From contig NZ_JACIIZ010000003.1 of NCBI RefSeq assembly GCF_014205765.1, forward strand, positions 248,001 through 312,000: DNA of 64,000 nt. Direction: 5' to 3'. Each line of letters begins with the position of its first letter. The stretch's first letter is position 1. The notes beneath the pieces were generated by a model, which saw only the letters and a list, made by a program, of their open reading frames with translations, did no database searches and was not told the origin of the DNA. This DNA comes from Nitrospirillum iridis. GTDB lineage: Bacteria > Pseudomonadota > Alphaproteobacteria > Azospirillales > Azospirillaceae. The position numbers were made by a program, and so were the translations under genes. Positions 25,084-32,878 of the stretch are shown one piece after another.

Positions 25084-26865
25084 TTATGAGCCCTGCATCA
25101 TCTGCGTGAAGGTCAGCTCGATATATTCAGCCGGGTGGACCATCTGCAGTTTCACGGCGACGATCATGTAGCCGTTCAGCACGTCCTGCGACGTCATGGT
25201 CGAACCCAGGCCGCATTGCACCGTGAAGGCGTCCGACGCCTTGTCGCCCATCAGGCCACCCTGCTGCCAGAGGCTGGTCAGGAAGTTGGAGATCATGCTG
25301 GTCACCGTCACCCAGGTCTGGCCCACGTTGGGGGCGAAGACGAAGGGCTGGATGGCCTGCTTGATGGACTGTTCGACATAGATCAGCGTCCGGCGTACCT
25401 GGATGTAGCGATAGTCCTGGCTGTTACCGTCCAGGGTGCGGGCGCCCCAGACCACGGTGCCGCGCGACGGGAAATAACGCAGGATGCTGATGGAATTGCC
25501 GGAGAGTGGGACGTTGTAGTCCGCCTGCTGCGCGTCGGTCAGCACGACCTTGGGCGCCACCACCGATGCCACGCCGTAGTTGGCGGGGGCGTTCCAGACG
25601 CCGCGGGTTTGGTCGTTCAGGGTCCAGATGCCGGCCATGATGCCGCTGGGCGGGGCCACGTTCAGCTTGCCCAGCAGAATGTTCATCACATTGCTGAACA
25701 GGGGCAGGGCGTTCATCAGGTACTTGTTGGTCGAACTGATCTGGTCGGCGCTCAGGGTCAAGGGCACGCCGTCGGAGGGGAAGGCGGTGTCGACCTGGGT
25801 CAGGACCTGGGTCAGGCTGGGGCTGCCCACGGCGTACTGGCTGTTGGCCTGCGTCGTCAGCAGGTTGTTCATCAGGATGATGCCGTCATAGCCGCCGGAG
25901 GCGTTGGAGGTGCCGCCGTACAGGTTGGTGAAGTCGACGTCGCTGCTGGTCAGGACGGAAACCTCAAGCGCCGGTGCGTAGGCGGTGCCAAAGCTGTCGG
26001 CATCGGCGCTGGCGACATCGCTGATGGCCTGTTCGAAGGTCACCTGCGCCTGGGTCAGTCCGGCGGTGGTCCAGGTCGACGGCTCCAGGGCGCCCGGCAG
26101 GTCCAGGATGGCGACCCGGTCCTGCAGCGTGGCGCTGTCGCTGATCATCCGCGACACGATCTTGGCGTAGGGCGAGCCCGCGCCGGTGGTGATGGTGCCC
26201 GTGCTGGTGGTGGTGGTTTCGGTGGCGGTCAGCAGGCAGGCGTCCGGGATGACCAGCATGGTCGGGCCGGAAACGTTGTAGGCCACATCCAGCCCGGAAT
26301 TGAGGTCGTCATAATTGACGGTCACCGGCTGCTCGGTGCTGCCGGGCACGACTTCCTGGGTGCCCCAGTAGTTGTTGACGGAGATGATATAGCACTTGCC
26401 GCCGCCATTGGCGTAGAACAGCCGGATCGCGTTGAACAGGTTGAACTGCGGCAGCGCGCTTTCCTGGAAGGTCACGCCGCTGGAGTCCGCCGTGGCCCCC
26501 TGGGTCACGACGTAGTTGTTCAGCACCACGCTCAGGTTGCTGGACGCCCCCAAATCCTCGGTGTAGCTGGCCTGGAAGTCATAGGTGGACTTGGTGGGCG
26601 TGCTGCCGCTGGTGCCGGTTCCGGGCGCCTCGGCCACGTAATACAGCGTATGGAAGCCGTAGCCGAAGGCGTTGTAGTAATCCGCCAGGGAGTTGATCTC
26701 CACCGCCTGCATGTAGGTGGGCTTGCCGCTGGTGTCCTTGGCGGTCTCGGTATAGCCGATGAAACAGGGGACGGCCGTGTCCACACCCACGATGGAATTG
26801 CCGAAGGCGGCCAACTCCGTGATGTAGATGCCGGGTGTTTTGCGGTTCAGGTAACCAGTGGCCAT
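25084..26865 (-). CDS. Contractile tail sheath protein (Pvc2/Afp2-like)
   Basis: 593 aa. The N-terminal KTPGIYITELAAFGNSIVGV followed by AVPCFIGYT is the hallmark of sheath proteins; the C-terminal part (GARTLDGNSQDYRYIQVRRT, IKQAIQPFVFAPN, YIELTFTQMMQ) gives the interlocking strands. Only one sheath gene is present, whereas Afp and PVC have three. The middle (about 110-400) contains the variable surface domain rich in Ser/Thr/Gly. It is the third gene of the operon, 53 bases after the 417-aa gene. Confidence 0.96.
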   Translation of the reverse strand: MATGYLNRKTPGIYITELAAFGNSIVGVDTAVPCFIGYTETAKDTSGKPTYMQAVEINSLADYYNAFGYGFHTLYYVAEAPGTGTSGSTPTKSTYDFQASYTEDLGASSNLSVVLNNYVVTQGATADSSGVTFQESALPQFNLFNAIRLFYANGGGKCYIISVNNYWGTQEVVPGSTEQPVTVNYDDLNSGLDVAYNVSGPTMLVIPDACLLTATETTTTSTGTITTGAGSPYAKIVSRMISDSATLQDRVAILDLPGALEPSTWTTAGLTQAQVTFEQAISDVASADADSFGTAYAPALEVSVLTSSDVDFTNLYGGTSNASGGYDGIILMNNLLTTQANSQYAVGSPSLTQVLTQVDTAFPSDGVPLTLSADQISSTNKYLMNALPLFSNVMNILLGKLNVAPPSGIMAGIWTLNDQTRGVWNAPANYGVASVVAPKVVLTDAQQADYNVPLSGNSISILRYFPSRGTVVWGARTLDGNSQDYRYIQVRRTLIYVEQSIKQAIQPFVFAPNVGQTWVTVTSMISNFLTSLWQQGGLMGDKASDAFTVQCGLGSTMTSQDVLNGYMIVAVKLQMVHPAEYIELTFTQMMQGS

Positions 26866-26918
26866 GCGTCGGTGCTCCTTGGCAGGGTGGGCGGCTGGAT
26901 GGGGCGGCGGTCAGCCGC

Positions 26919-28172
26919 TCAGACGTAGACGTACATTTCGGAAACACCGCCCTGGGGCGTGTCGCCGGGCCATACAGGGTTGGGTGGGGCGGCGGGCAGG
27001 CAATCCACCCGTATGTCCTGATCGGCGCCGTTGGGTGCTTGGCGCTGCCCCGTCAGGCGGAACCTTTGGGGCGGTATGCGGCGCAGCTTGATGGGATCGT
27101 CGGAGGTGAACAGCACCGCCGGGCTGCCGCTGGGCAGCAGGATGGGGGCGGGTTGGCGGGTGAAGGTGGCGCCATGTCCGGCGATGGCCAGATCCGTCAG
27201 ATGGCTGCCGCGGGCCTGGGACACGATGTAGTAGCGCCACTGCGTGGCGCGGGCGTCGAAGGGCAGGATGTAGTCGATGGCGCCAACGTCGTCCGCCGTG
27301 ATCGGGGTGTTGTCCCACAGCGAGGGGACCGGGTAGACGCCATCCATTCCCGGTTGCGGCTGGGTCAGGAAGACGTCCAGCAGACACAACGGTGACGGGG
27401 TTCCGTTGGTATAGACGACAAGGCTGGTGGCGGTGTCCGGGGTGCTGCCGCCCCCATCGCTGACGACGGTGATGCCATAGCGTCCCAGGGGGAGGGTGCC
27501 CAGATCCAGCACCACGACCTGCGGCGCCGGTGACGGCGACGGCGGCATCGATTGGCTCAGGACCACCGCGCCCGAGATGTCGGTCACGTCCACCTGGATG
27601 GCGTCGGCCGGCACGGTCAGCGTCACCTCCGACCCCACGACGGGAAAGAGGTCGGACGCCGCCAGATAGCGCCCCTGGCAGAACCGGGCCACCGCGCCAT
27701 CGCCACCGGAGGACCTGCCTTGGACGGCGGCATGGGCCTGGCTGTTGTTGGCGTACAGGTTCCGCTCGTTGGGGTTGGTGGTGATGGGCAGATCGGTGAT
27801 GTCGACGAAGCTGGCGTTGGCCACTTGCAGCACGAAGGTCAGGCGCGTCCAATACCCCGCGTCGCTGCCATAGCCCGTCATCCCCCGCCGTTTCAGGCTA
27901 TTCACCAGATCGGCGGTGCGGTCCTCGTCGAAATAGACCGAAAAGCCCGTGGCCTGTGCCTTGAAGACCATGCCGAATGACGCCAGCAGCGACTGGCAGT
28001 CCGGGCTGGGGGACGCCTGAAGATCGGGGCAGCGGCCATGGTCGCTGTCATAAAAGGTGTGATTGTAACCCATGCGGAACAAGGGTTTGAACCGGGCACC
28101 CGCCGTCGGCCCGTTCTGGCCCGACGCGACGGGCGCGCTTCCCCTGTATTGGAAGGTGTAGCCACGGCTCAT
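26919..28172 (-). CDS. Uncharacterised eCIS-associated protein between cap and sheath genes
   Basis: 417 aa with no recognised domain, signal peptide or membrane segment. The N-terminal half contains an aromatic, Cys-bearing block (ARFKPLFRMGYNHTFYDSD, CPDLQASPSPDCQSLLASFG, FSVYFDEDRTADLVNSLKRR). A beta-sandwich-like Val/Thr-rich section follows at about 180-270 (VTLTVPADAIQVDVTDISGA, LPLGRYGITVVSDGGG). The ATG overlaps the cap stop by 4 bases, and the sheath gene follows after 53 bases, so it is almost surely made with the particle. I have the impression that related proteins occur in other eCIS clusters, but this cannot be checked here. Possible roles are a structural decoration or a cap-associated adhesin. 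Confidence 0.75.
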   Translation of the reverse strand: MSRGYTFQYRGSAPVASGQNGPTAGARFKPLFRMGYNHTFYDSDHGRCPDLQASPSPDCQSLLASFGMVFKAQATGFSVYFDEDRTADLVNSLKRRGMTGYGSDAGYWTRLTFVLQVANASFVDITDLPITTNPNERNLYANNSQAHAAVQGRSSGGDGAVARFCQGRYLAASDLFPVVGSEVTLTVPADAIQVDVTDISGAVVLSQSMPPSPSPAPQVVVLDLGTLPLGRYGITVVSDGGGSTPDTATSLVVYTNGTPSPLCLLDVFLTQPQPGMDGVYPVPSLWDNTPITADDVGAIDYILPFDARATQWRYYIVSQARGSHLTDLAIAGHGATFTRQPAPILLPSGSPAVLFTSDDPIKLRRIPPQRFRLTGQRQAPNGADQDIRVDCLPAAPPNPVWPGDTPQGGVSEMYVYV

Positions 28173-28774
28173 GGCTGTTCCAGCCCCAGGTCGACAGGCT
28201 TCTCGAAGATGCCGCCGCCCCGCGCCGGATAGACCTGGGACTGCATGGCCGGGCCGGCGAAGGTGATCATGCGCAGCTTGTAGAATACGGCGGGCAGGTA
28301 GGAGACGCCCATCATGCCCAGCACGTGGTTCAATTCCGACAGATCCAGATTAACGAATTCCAGCGTGATCTTTTCCACCGACGGGTCGAGCCGCGGGTTC
28401 GTGGCGTGGGTCAGCGTGGGGTTCTGCTGCAGGAAGGTGATGAGGCGGGACATGGCGCCAAGGCCGCCGCCGTACTGTCGGTCCGCGAAATTGGCCATGA
28501 ACATCACATGCAGATCGATGTACAGCGGGGGGGCGACGGTGTACATGCCCAGCGCGCTTTGCCGCACAGGTTGATATGTGCTGATGGTTGTCTCGTGAGT
28601 GATGTTATACAGGCACATCACGACCTTGCCCTGGCTGCCCTCGTTGGGAGTGCCGCCCTGGGCCGTCAAGTTGGTCAGCACCACCCAGTCATCGTCGCGG
28701 TGGTCGATATTTTGCAGATATTGGTTGGCCGACTGGCGGATCGCATCCAGGACATTATGGATAACATCCACCAT
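28169..28774 (-). CDS. eCIS tail terminator / cap protein (Pvc16/Afp16, DUF4255)
   Basis: 201 aa. The N-terminus VIHNVLDAIRQSANQYLQNI, then VVLTNLTAQGGTPNEGSQGKVVMCLYNITHE and PLYIDLHVMFMANF, follow the DUF4255/Pvc16_N pattern. In Afp the corresponding protein caps the tube and sheath end. It is the first gene of the operon here, whereas in Afp/PVC it is the last structural gene. The start has only a weak GGCGG ahead of it; the leader is AT-rich with two dyads. Confidence 0.92.
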   Translation of the reverse strand: MVDVIHNVLDAIRQSANQYLQNIDHRDDDWVVLTNLTAQGGTPNEGSQGKVVMCLYNITHETTISTYQPVRQSALGMYTVAPPLYIDLHVMFMANFADRQYGGGLGAMSRLITFLQQNPTLTHATNPRLDPSVEKITLEFVNLDLSELNHVLGMMGVSYLPAVFYKLRMITFAGPAMQSQVYPARGGGIFEKPVDLGLEQP

Positions 28775-29183
28775 TTTTAATTACCGCCCGAATCCACCTT
28801 ATAACTTTCAGATGTGAAAGCTATTTATTTCATCTCGCTATATGCGAGATAACCATACGATGAGCCTGTGAGTCAAACGGAAAACGGGATATGATATTAT
28901 ACTAATGCAACCATAATATTGCGCGACCTGATGGGGTTAAGCTCATGGGCCCCGCCCGAGGGGGCCTCGCCTCTGGGGCCGGCCATAAGTGTTTTCCGAG
29001 CCTGCCGGTGACGCCGCGCGCGCCCTACGCTTGGGGCGTTTTGCGACCCCGCGGTCGCGATCCTGGACAGCGATGGCGGCCAGGGGGGCGGATCACGCAT
29101 GAAGCGTCCGACATCATCCCGGGCCCACGCGTCGCGGCGATCGGTGCCGACACGGGCCGCTGCATTCCAGAAGGGGCTGTGCC
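28775..29183. promoter_or_regulatory. Divergent leader between eCIS operon and transglutaminase-like gene
   Basis: About 410 bp without a gene. The part next to the eCIS operon (28785-28925) is AT-rich against a GC-rich genome and holds two perfect inverted repeats: CTTTCA/TGAAAG (28805-28820, loop 4) and ATCTCGC/GCGAGAT (28832-28850, loop 5). The part near the transglutaminase gene (28940-29183) is GC-rich and shows nothing clear except a small CGAGG/CCTCG hairpin near 28960. Promoters for both directions should lie here; no -35/-10 pair is called with confidence. Confidence 0.5.
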
Positions 29184-30059
29184 ATGCCGTTGAAGGTCTA
29201 TCATCGCACCAGCTACCGCTATCATCAGCCCGTCATCCTGGGGGAACACCGCCTGATGCTGCGCCCTCGGGAGGGGCGGGACCTGCGGCTGATCTCCAGC
29301 GTCGTCACCATCACGCCCGCCGCGGCCATCAGCTGGAGCCAGGATGTTTTTGGGAACGCCGTCGCCCGGGTGACCTTCCAGGACAGGGCCGATACCCTGG
29401 TCATCGACAGTGTGGCGGAGCTGGAGTTGACCGCCGCGCCCTGGCCGGTTTTTGATATCACCGCCACGGCCGCCAGCTACCCCTTCCAATATTCCGATAG
29501 TGATTTGACGGATCTCGGTGCCCTGAGCCGGCGCCAATATCCCGATCCCATCGGCCAGGTGCGGGAGTGGGCCCAGGCGTTCGTCCATGCCAATCCCACC
29601 GACACCCTGTCGCTGTTGAAGGATTTGTGCGCCGGCGTGCCCCGGTGGATCGCCTATCAGGAACGGGAGGCGGAGGGGACCCAGCCCCCGGTGGCGACTT
29701 TGGAACGCGGCTGGGGGGCGTGTCGCGACCTTGCCGTCCTGTTCCTGGAAGCGGTCCGGGGCCTGGGGTTCGGCGCCCGTATCGTGTCGGGCTACCGCTA
29801 TGACCCGGACGGCGGGCGCCTGGACGGGCAGGAGGCGCGGGCGCGTGGGGTGGGGGCCACGCACGCCTGGGCGGAGGTGTATGTCCCGGGGGCGGGTTGG
29901 ATCACGTTCGATCCCACCAACCAGGCGGTTGGCGGCTTCAACCTCATCCCCGTGGCGGTTGGGCGCGACATCGGGCAGGTGATGCCCGTGACGGGCAGCT
30001 ATATCGGTGCCGCCGACGCCTTTGCCGACCTGCGGGTGGAGGTGATCGTCGTGTCATGA
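29184..30059 (+). CDS. Transglutaminase-like (papain-fold) protein
   Basis: 291 aa. An N-terminal bacterial transglutaminase-like domain (about 4-85: KVYHRTSYRYHQPV, EHRLMLRPR) precedes the core domain with the intact triad: Cys180 in WGACRDLAVL, His227 in GATHAWAEVYVPG and Asp243 in FDPTN. No signal peptide is seen, so it is probably cytosolic. Members act as proteases, peptidases or cross-linkers and their substrates are mostly unknown. It is divergent from the eCIS operon. AGAAGGGG precedes the start. Its end overlaps that of the small gene on the opposite strand by 6 bases. Confidence 0.9.
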   Translation: MPLKVYHRTSYRYHQPVILGEHRLMLRPREGRDLRLISSVVTITPAAAISWSQDVFGNAVARVTFQDRADTLVIDSVAELELTAAPWPVFDITATAASYPFQYSDSDLTDLGALSRRQYPDPIGQVREWAQAFVHANPTDTLSLLKDLCAGVPRWIAYQEREAEGTQPPVATLERGWGACRDLAVLFLEAVRGLGFGARIVSGYRYDPDGGRLDGQEARARGVGATHAWAEVYVPGAGWITFDPTNQAVGGFNLIPVAVGRDIGQVMPVTGSYIGAADAFADLRVEVIVVS

Positions 30060-30299
30060 GCCATCGCGCGGGGCCTCTGGCGTTGCGGCAGCGCCAAGGG
30101 CACAGGAGTGAAGCGTCACGCCGTCCATGCCGCGCACGGCGAAGGCGTCGGGCCGCTGTGGCATGTCGAGCGTTTCCGCCAAGGCCCAAGCTCGCCTGAT
30201 CGCATCGTCGAGATCGACCGCGTCCGCCATTTCGCGGCCGACGACGGCGTGGGCGCCATCCTGCGGCCGGATTCGATAGAACTCGATGACGATCCTCAT
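30054..30299 (-). CDS. Small hypothetical protein (81 aa)
   Basis: 81 aa, no recognised domain. It begins with MRIVIEFYRIRPQDGAHAVV and has an acidic helix (DAVDLDDAIRRAWALAE). The start is supported by AAAGGATGGG directly upstream. Composition resembles small alphaproteobacterial housekeeping-like proteins, but nothing can be said of its role. It converges on the transglutaminase-like gene. Confidence 0.6.
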   Translation of the reverse strand: MRIVIEFYRIRPQDGAHAVVGREMADAVDLDDAIRRAWALAETLDMPQRPDAFAVRGMDGVTLHSCALGAAATPEAPRDGS

Positions 30300-30403
30300 C
30301 CCATCCTTTCGCGCGCTTGTCCGTCGGTGCGTTCAGGCCCGGGACACGGACCGATTGGGCTTGGAGCGCTTCGGCCTGACGAGGGTCCCGCTCATGCGCC
30401 GGA

Positions 30404-30628
30404 TCAGCGACCCGTCGCCGTCGTCGTTTCCGTGGGGATCTCGGCCACCTTGTCCCCGGTGGAGGACAAGTCCGGCAGCGGTGGCGGCGTGCTGGCCAGC
30501 TGGCGTGTCGCCGCGCCCAGCCAGGCGTCCTGGACCAACCGCCCGCGACGGCTCCAAGGGACGTGGGTGGTATTGCTGGCTTCATACAGCGTTTCGGCCA
30601 GGGTATGGGCGTCCTTGGTGGCGATCAC
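30404..30628 (-). CDS. Small hypothetical protein (74 aa, GTG start)
   Basis: A GTG at 30628 with CAGGAGAC seven bases upstream starts a 74-aa protein (VIATKDAHTLAETLYEASNT ...). A longer reading upstream gives an Arg/His-rich, non-protein-like extension and is rejected. It is helical at the start and Pro/Thr-rich at the end. No family recognised. It belongs to a run of small genes on the same strand (30054-31253). Confidence 0.5.
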   Translation of the reverse strand: MIATKDAHTLAETLYEASNTTHVPWSRRGRLVQDAWLGAATRQLASTPPPLPDLSSTGDKVAEIPTETTTATGR

Positions 30629-30698
30629 GCGCGTCTCCTGTTGTCCGTTCCGGCACGGGATGGCGGGTTTGAAATGGCATCTCAGGCAGGTCGCGGCG

Positions 30699-30917
30699 TC
30701 AGCTTGGCTGTGGCTTCTTCCGGCGCGGTGGGGGCTGCCAGCGGTTGTTGGAGCGATAGGGCGACGGCGGCTCCGCCAGGCAGGCGTAAATGCGCTGCCG
30801 CGCCTCATCCGACAGATCAGCCTCTTTCACATGACGAACTTCCGGCGGTTTCGGCGCTTCCGGGGTGCGGGGCGGAACCTGGTCATCGTCGTGGGGGGTA
30901 GGCTCTACGCTCATCAT
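30699..30917 (-). CDS. Small hypothetical protein (72 aa)
   Basis: 72 aa, highly charged and Pro-rich at both ends, with a short central helix (VKEADLSDEARQRIYACLAE). TTGGAGAAC precedes a tandem ATG-ATG start. The Pro/Arg/Lys-rich tail (QPPPRRKKPQPS) could bind nucleic acid, but this is only a compositional remark. No family recognised. Confidence 0.5.
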   Translation of the reverse strand: MMSVEPTPHDDDQVPPRTPEAPKPPEVRHVKEADLSDEARQRIYACLAEPPSPYRSNNRWQPPPRRKKPQPS

Positions 30918-30974
30918 CTGTTCTCCAACTGGGGCGAGGGGGAACCGCGGGGCGGAGGAAAGGGTGACAGCGGG

Positions 30975-31253
30975 TCAGGGCCCCCTCCGGCCGCTCCCCG
31001 CCATCAGAGGGGTGCCTTTTTTGACCGGCCCCGGCAGCCCTTCCGCCGCCCGCGCCGTTTGCGTTGACGCCAGCTGGCTTTCGCGGACCACCCGTTCCTG
31101 CCCACCCACGTCAATCCGGATGCGGTACTGCGGCTCACCACCTTCTTCCGGCAGCAGGCGCGTGACGCTCACGACGGGGCTGGCCGGGCGGGAGTCGCCT
31201 CTGGACGCTTGCAGGATGACATTCTGACCAACTTTGAATTTATGCGGGGGCAT
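30975..31253 (-). CDS. Small PPHKFxVGQ-family protein, copy 1
   Basis: 92 aa. The first 65 residues align with the protein at 32325-32522: both begin with PPHKF.VGQ, have a V.RL.P.EG.E..YR.R core and end with GQER.V.E.QL. The predicted fold is a small all-beta (SH3/KOW-like) barrel. This copy carries a C-terminal extension rich in Gly/Ala/Lys. The start has CGGAGAGAACGG upstream. Function unknown; neighbours are translation and cold-shock genes. Confidence 0.65.
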   Translation of the reverse strand: MPPHKFKVGQNVILQASRGDSRPASPVVSVTRLLPEEGGEPQYRIRIDVGGQERVVRESQLASTQTARAAEGLPGPVKKGTPLMAGSGRRGP

Positions 31254-31628
31254 CCGTTCTCTCCGAAAAGGGCGGCCTGCACCAAGTCCACGCCGGATTG
31301 CGCCATGGGCTTGGGCGGCTCGGTTGGTCGACAGCGCTGATCGCCTTCTTCACTGGGGCGGTGCCCAAATGTCGATTGGCGAACAAAGGATGCTCATATC
31401 GCTACGATGATGATCATCGTATGATCAGACAATTTAAGGAAGGAAATTATCCAGAAATCATAAAAATAAACCTGACGGATTTGGCGCCGATTGATTTGCG
31501 GCCTATACCGGGTGACCACGTTTTAAAGTGGCTCTTTATTGAAAATTTTTGGACAAATCAGATTTTTCTGACGCGCATCGCCCAATCGGGCGGACGGCCG
31601 CCGCGAAAATCCGGAGCCGTGGCCGGCT
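31254..31628. other. AT-rich gene-free stretch upstream of PPHKFxVGQ copy 1
   Basis: About 375 bp, clearly AT-rich from about 31365 to 31570. It contains the inverted repeat ACGATGA/TCATCGT (31404-31420, loop 3) with the perfect 10-bp palindrome GATGATCATC inside. A plus-strand frame reading MIRQFKEGNYPEIIKINL crosses it from 31421, but its 3' half runs antisense through the PAQR gene, so I do not call it a gene. Probably a regulatory region or remnant of acquired DNA. Confidence 0.4.
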
Positions 31629-32291
31629 TCAGGGGCGGAATTCCACCCACATGGCCATGTAGTGGCAACCTGCGGCCGCCAGCACCATCAGGTGCCAGAT
31701 GACGTTGTGATAGCGCAGCCGTTCCCACAGGTACGCCCCGATTCCGGCCGTGTAGATCAAGGCGCCAACCCCGATCAGCGAGGCCGTCTCCGGGCGTAGC
31801 TGGCCCGACAGGGCGGGCGCCAATGGCAAGCCGATCCAGCCCAGGCTGATATAGAGCGCCAGCCCCAACCGTTCATAGCGGCGGGGCGCCGACAGCTTCA
31901 GCAGGATGCCGGCCGCCGCGATGGTCCAGACCAGCGCGAGGGCCTCATTGGCCCGCGTTCCCGACAGGCGCAGCAGCAGCGGGGTGTAGGTCCCCGCGAT
32001 GGCCAGGAAGATGCAAGCATGATCCAGCTGACGCAGCCATTCCTTGCGATGCCGCCGCCGGGTGAGATTGTAGGCGGCCGAGGAGGCGAGCATTCCGGTC
32101 ATGGCGAGGGCGTAGGTGGCCAGGCCCAGGGCGGTGCTGGCGGCGGCGGTGCCCGGCGTCGATACGACAAGCCAGGCGCCGGCGCTTAACCCAGCGGCGA
32201 CCCCGACGAAATGCACGATGGCATCGGCGCGGTACTCCCCGCTGCTGTAGTGCGGCGTGGAACGGGGCACCGTGGAGCCGGCGGCCTTCAT
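31629..32291 (-). CDS. Hemolysin III / PAQR family membrane protein
   Basis: 220 aa with seven hydrophobic segments. The family's conserved residues are visible: SSGEYRADAIVHFVGVAAG at the start, ASSAAYNLTR in the second-third helix region, LRQLDHACIFLAIAGTYTPL in the middle, and WHLMVLAAAGCHYMAMW at the end (His residues of the PAQR metal site). Inner-membrane protein; PAQR homologues are hydrolase-like membrane proteins, the bacterial role is unclear. GGGAGAGC precedes the start. Confidence 0.9.
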   Translation of the reverse strand: MKAAGSTVPRSTPHYSSGEYRADAIVHFVGVAAGLSAGAWLVVSTPGTAAASTALGLATYALAMTGMLASSAAYNLTRRRHRKEWLRQLDHACIFLAIAGTYTPLLLRLSGTRANEALALVWTIAAAGILLKLSAPRRYERLGLALYISLGWIGLPLAPALSGQLRPETASLIGVGALIYTAGIGAYLWERLRYHNVIWHLMVLAAAGCHYMAMWVEFRP

Positions 32292-32324
32292 CGCGCTCTC
32301 CCGGGGAGCCGTCCCGACGGGCGC

Positions 32325-32522
32325 TTAAGGCTCCTTGAGTTGGGTTTCATAGACCATACGTTCTTGCCCGGTCTTGACGCTGCGAACCCGGTACAGGAAC
32401 TCCTTCCCTTCGCGGGGCATCAGGCGGACGACCTCATAACGGCCGTCAGCGGGCATTTCCCCCAGACGATGCGGGGTGAAGTCGAGGGTTTGGCCGACGT
32501 TGAACTTGTGAGGAGGGCGCAT
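32325..32522 (-). CDS. Small PPHKFxVGQ-family protein, copy 2
   Basis: 65 aa: starts MRPPHKFNVGQTLDFTPHR and ends GQERMVYETQLKEP, aligning along its full length with copy 1 at 30975-31253. AAAGGAAACC lies upstream. The predicted beta content and basic residues would suit a small RNA- or protein-binding barrel. It lies directly downstream of infA on the same strand (59 bases), which may place it under the same control. Confidence 0.65.
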   Translation of the reverse strand: MRPPHKFNVGQTLDFTPHRLGEMPADGRYEVVRLMPREGKEFLYRVRSVKTGQERMVYETQLKEP

Positions 32523-32581
32523 GACGATGGTTTCCTTTGGCGCGGCCTGGGGGGCCCTCGGTGGCGAAGCCGTGAGGAACG

Positions 32582-32854
32582 TCAGCGCCGACGGGGCGGC
32601 GGCGGGCGATGGGTGGGCGCGGGGCCCGTCCGTTCATCCTTGTGGCGGTAAATGATTCGCCCCTTGGTCAGGTCGTAGGGCGTCATCTCAACGGTGACGC
32701 GGTCACCCGCCAGCGACCTGATGCGGCTCTTGCGCATGCGGCCGGCGGTGTAGGCGATGATCGAGTGGCCGTTCTCCAGCATGACCCGGAAGCGGCCGTC
32801 GGGCAGCGTCTCGTCGATCTTGCCCTCGAACTCCAGGTATTCTTCTTTTGCCAT
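32582..32854 (-). CDS. infA: Translation initiation factor IF-1
   Basis: 90 aa. S1/OB fold typical of IF-1: [40 protein letters not shown] and [20 protein letters not shown]. It binds the A site of the 30S subunit with IF-2 and IF-3. About 18 residues longer than the usual 72 because of a Pro/Arg-rich tail ([11 protein letters not shown]). A perfect AAGGAGG lies 8 bases before the ATG. It differs enough from the classical form (MAKEDxIEV) that it may be a second, stress-type copy; that needs the rest of the genome. Confidence 0.93.
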   Translation of the reverse strand: MAKEEYLEFEGKIDETLPDGRFRVMLENGHSIIAYTAGRMRKSRIRSLAGDRVTVEMTPYDLTKGRIIYRHKDERTGPAPTHRPPPPRRR

Positions 32855-32878
32855 CCCGGCCTCCTTAGAAAAAGGTGC

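Noticed and set aside
8011-28774. Prophage, R-type pyocin or T6SS interpretation of the tail-like cluster
   Set aside because: No capsid, terminase, holin/endolysin or integrase gene; no TssB/C/J/L/M; presence of DUF4255, DUF5908, CIS_TMP and the AAA+ ATPase fits eCIS.
31421-31702. Small plus-strand gene in the AT-rich island
   Set aside because: No ribosome site of note before the ATG, 3' half antisense to the PAQR gene, low-quality C-terminal wording; kept only as a finding.
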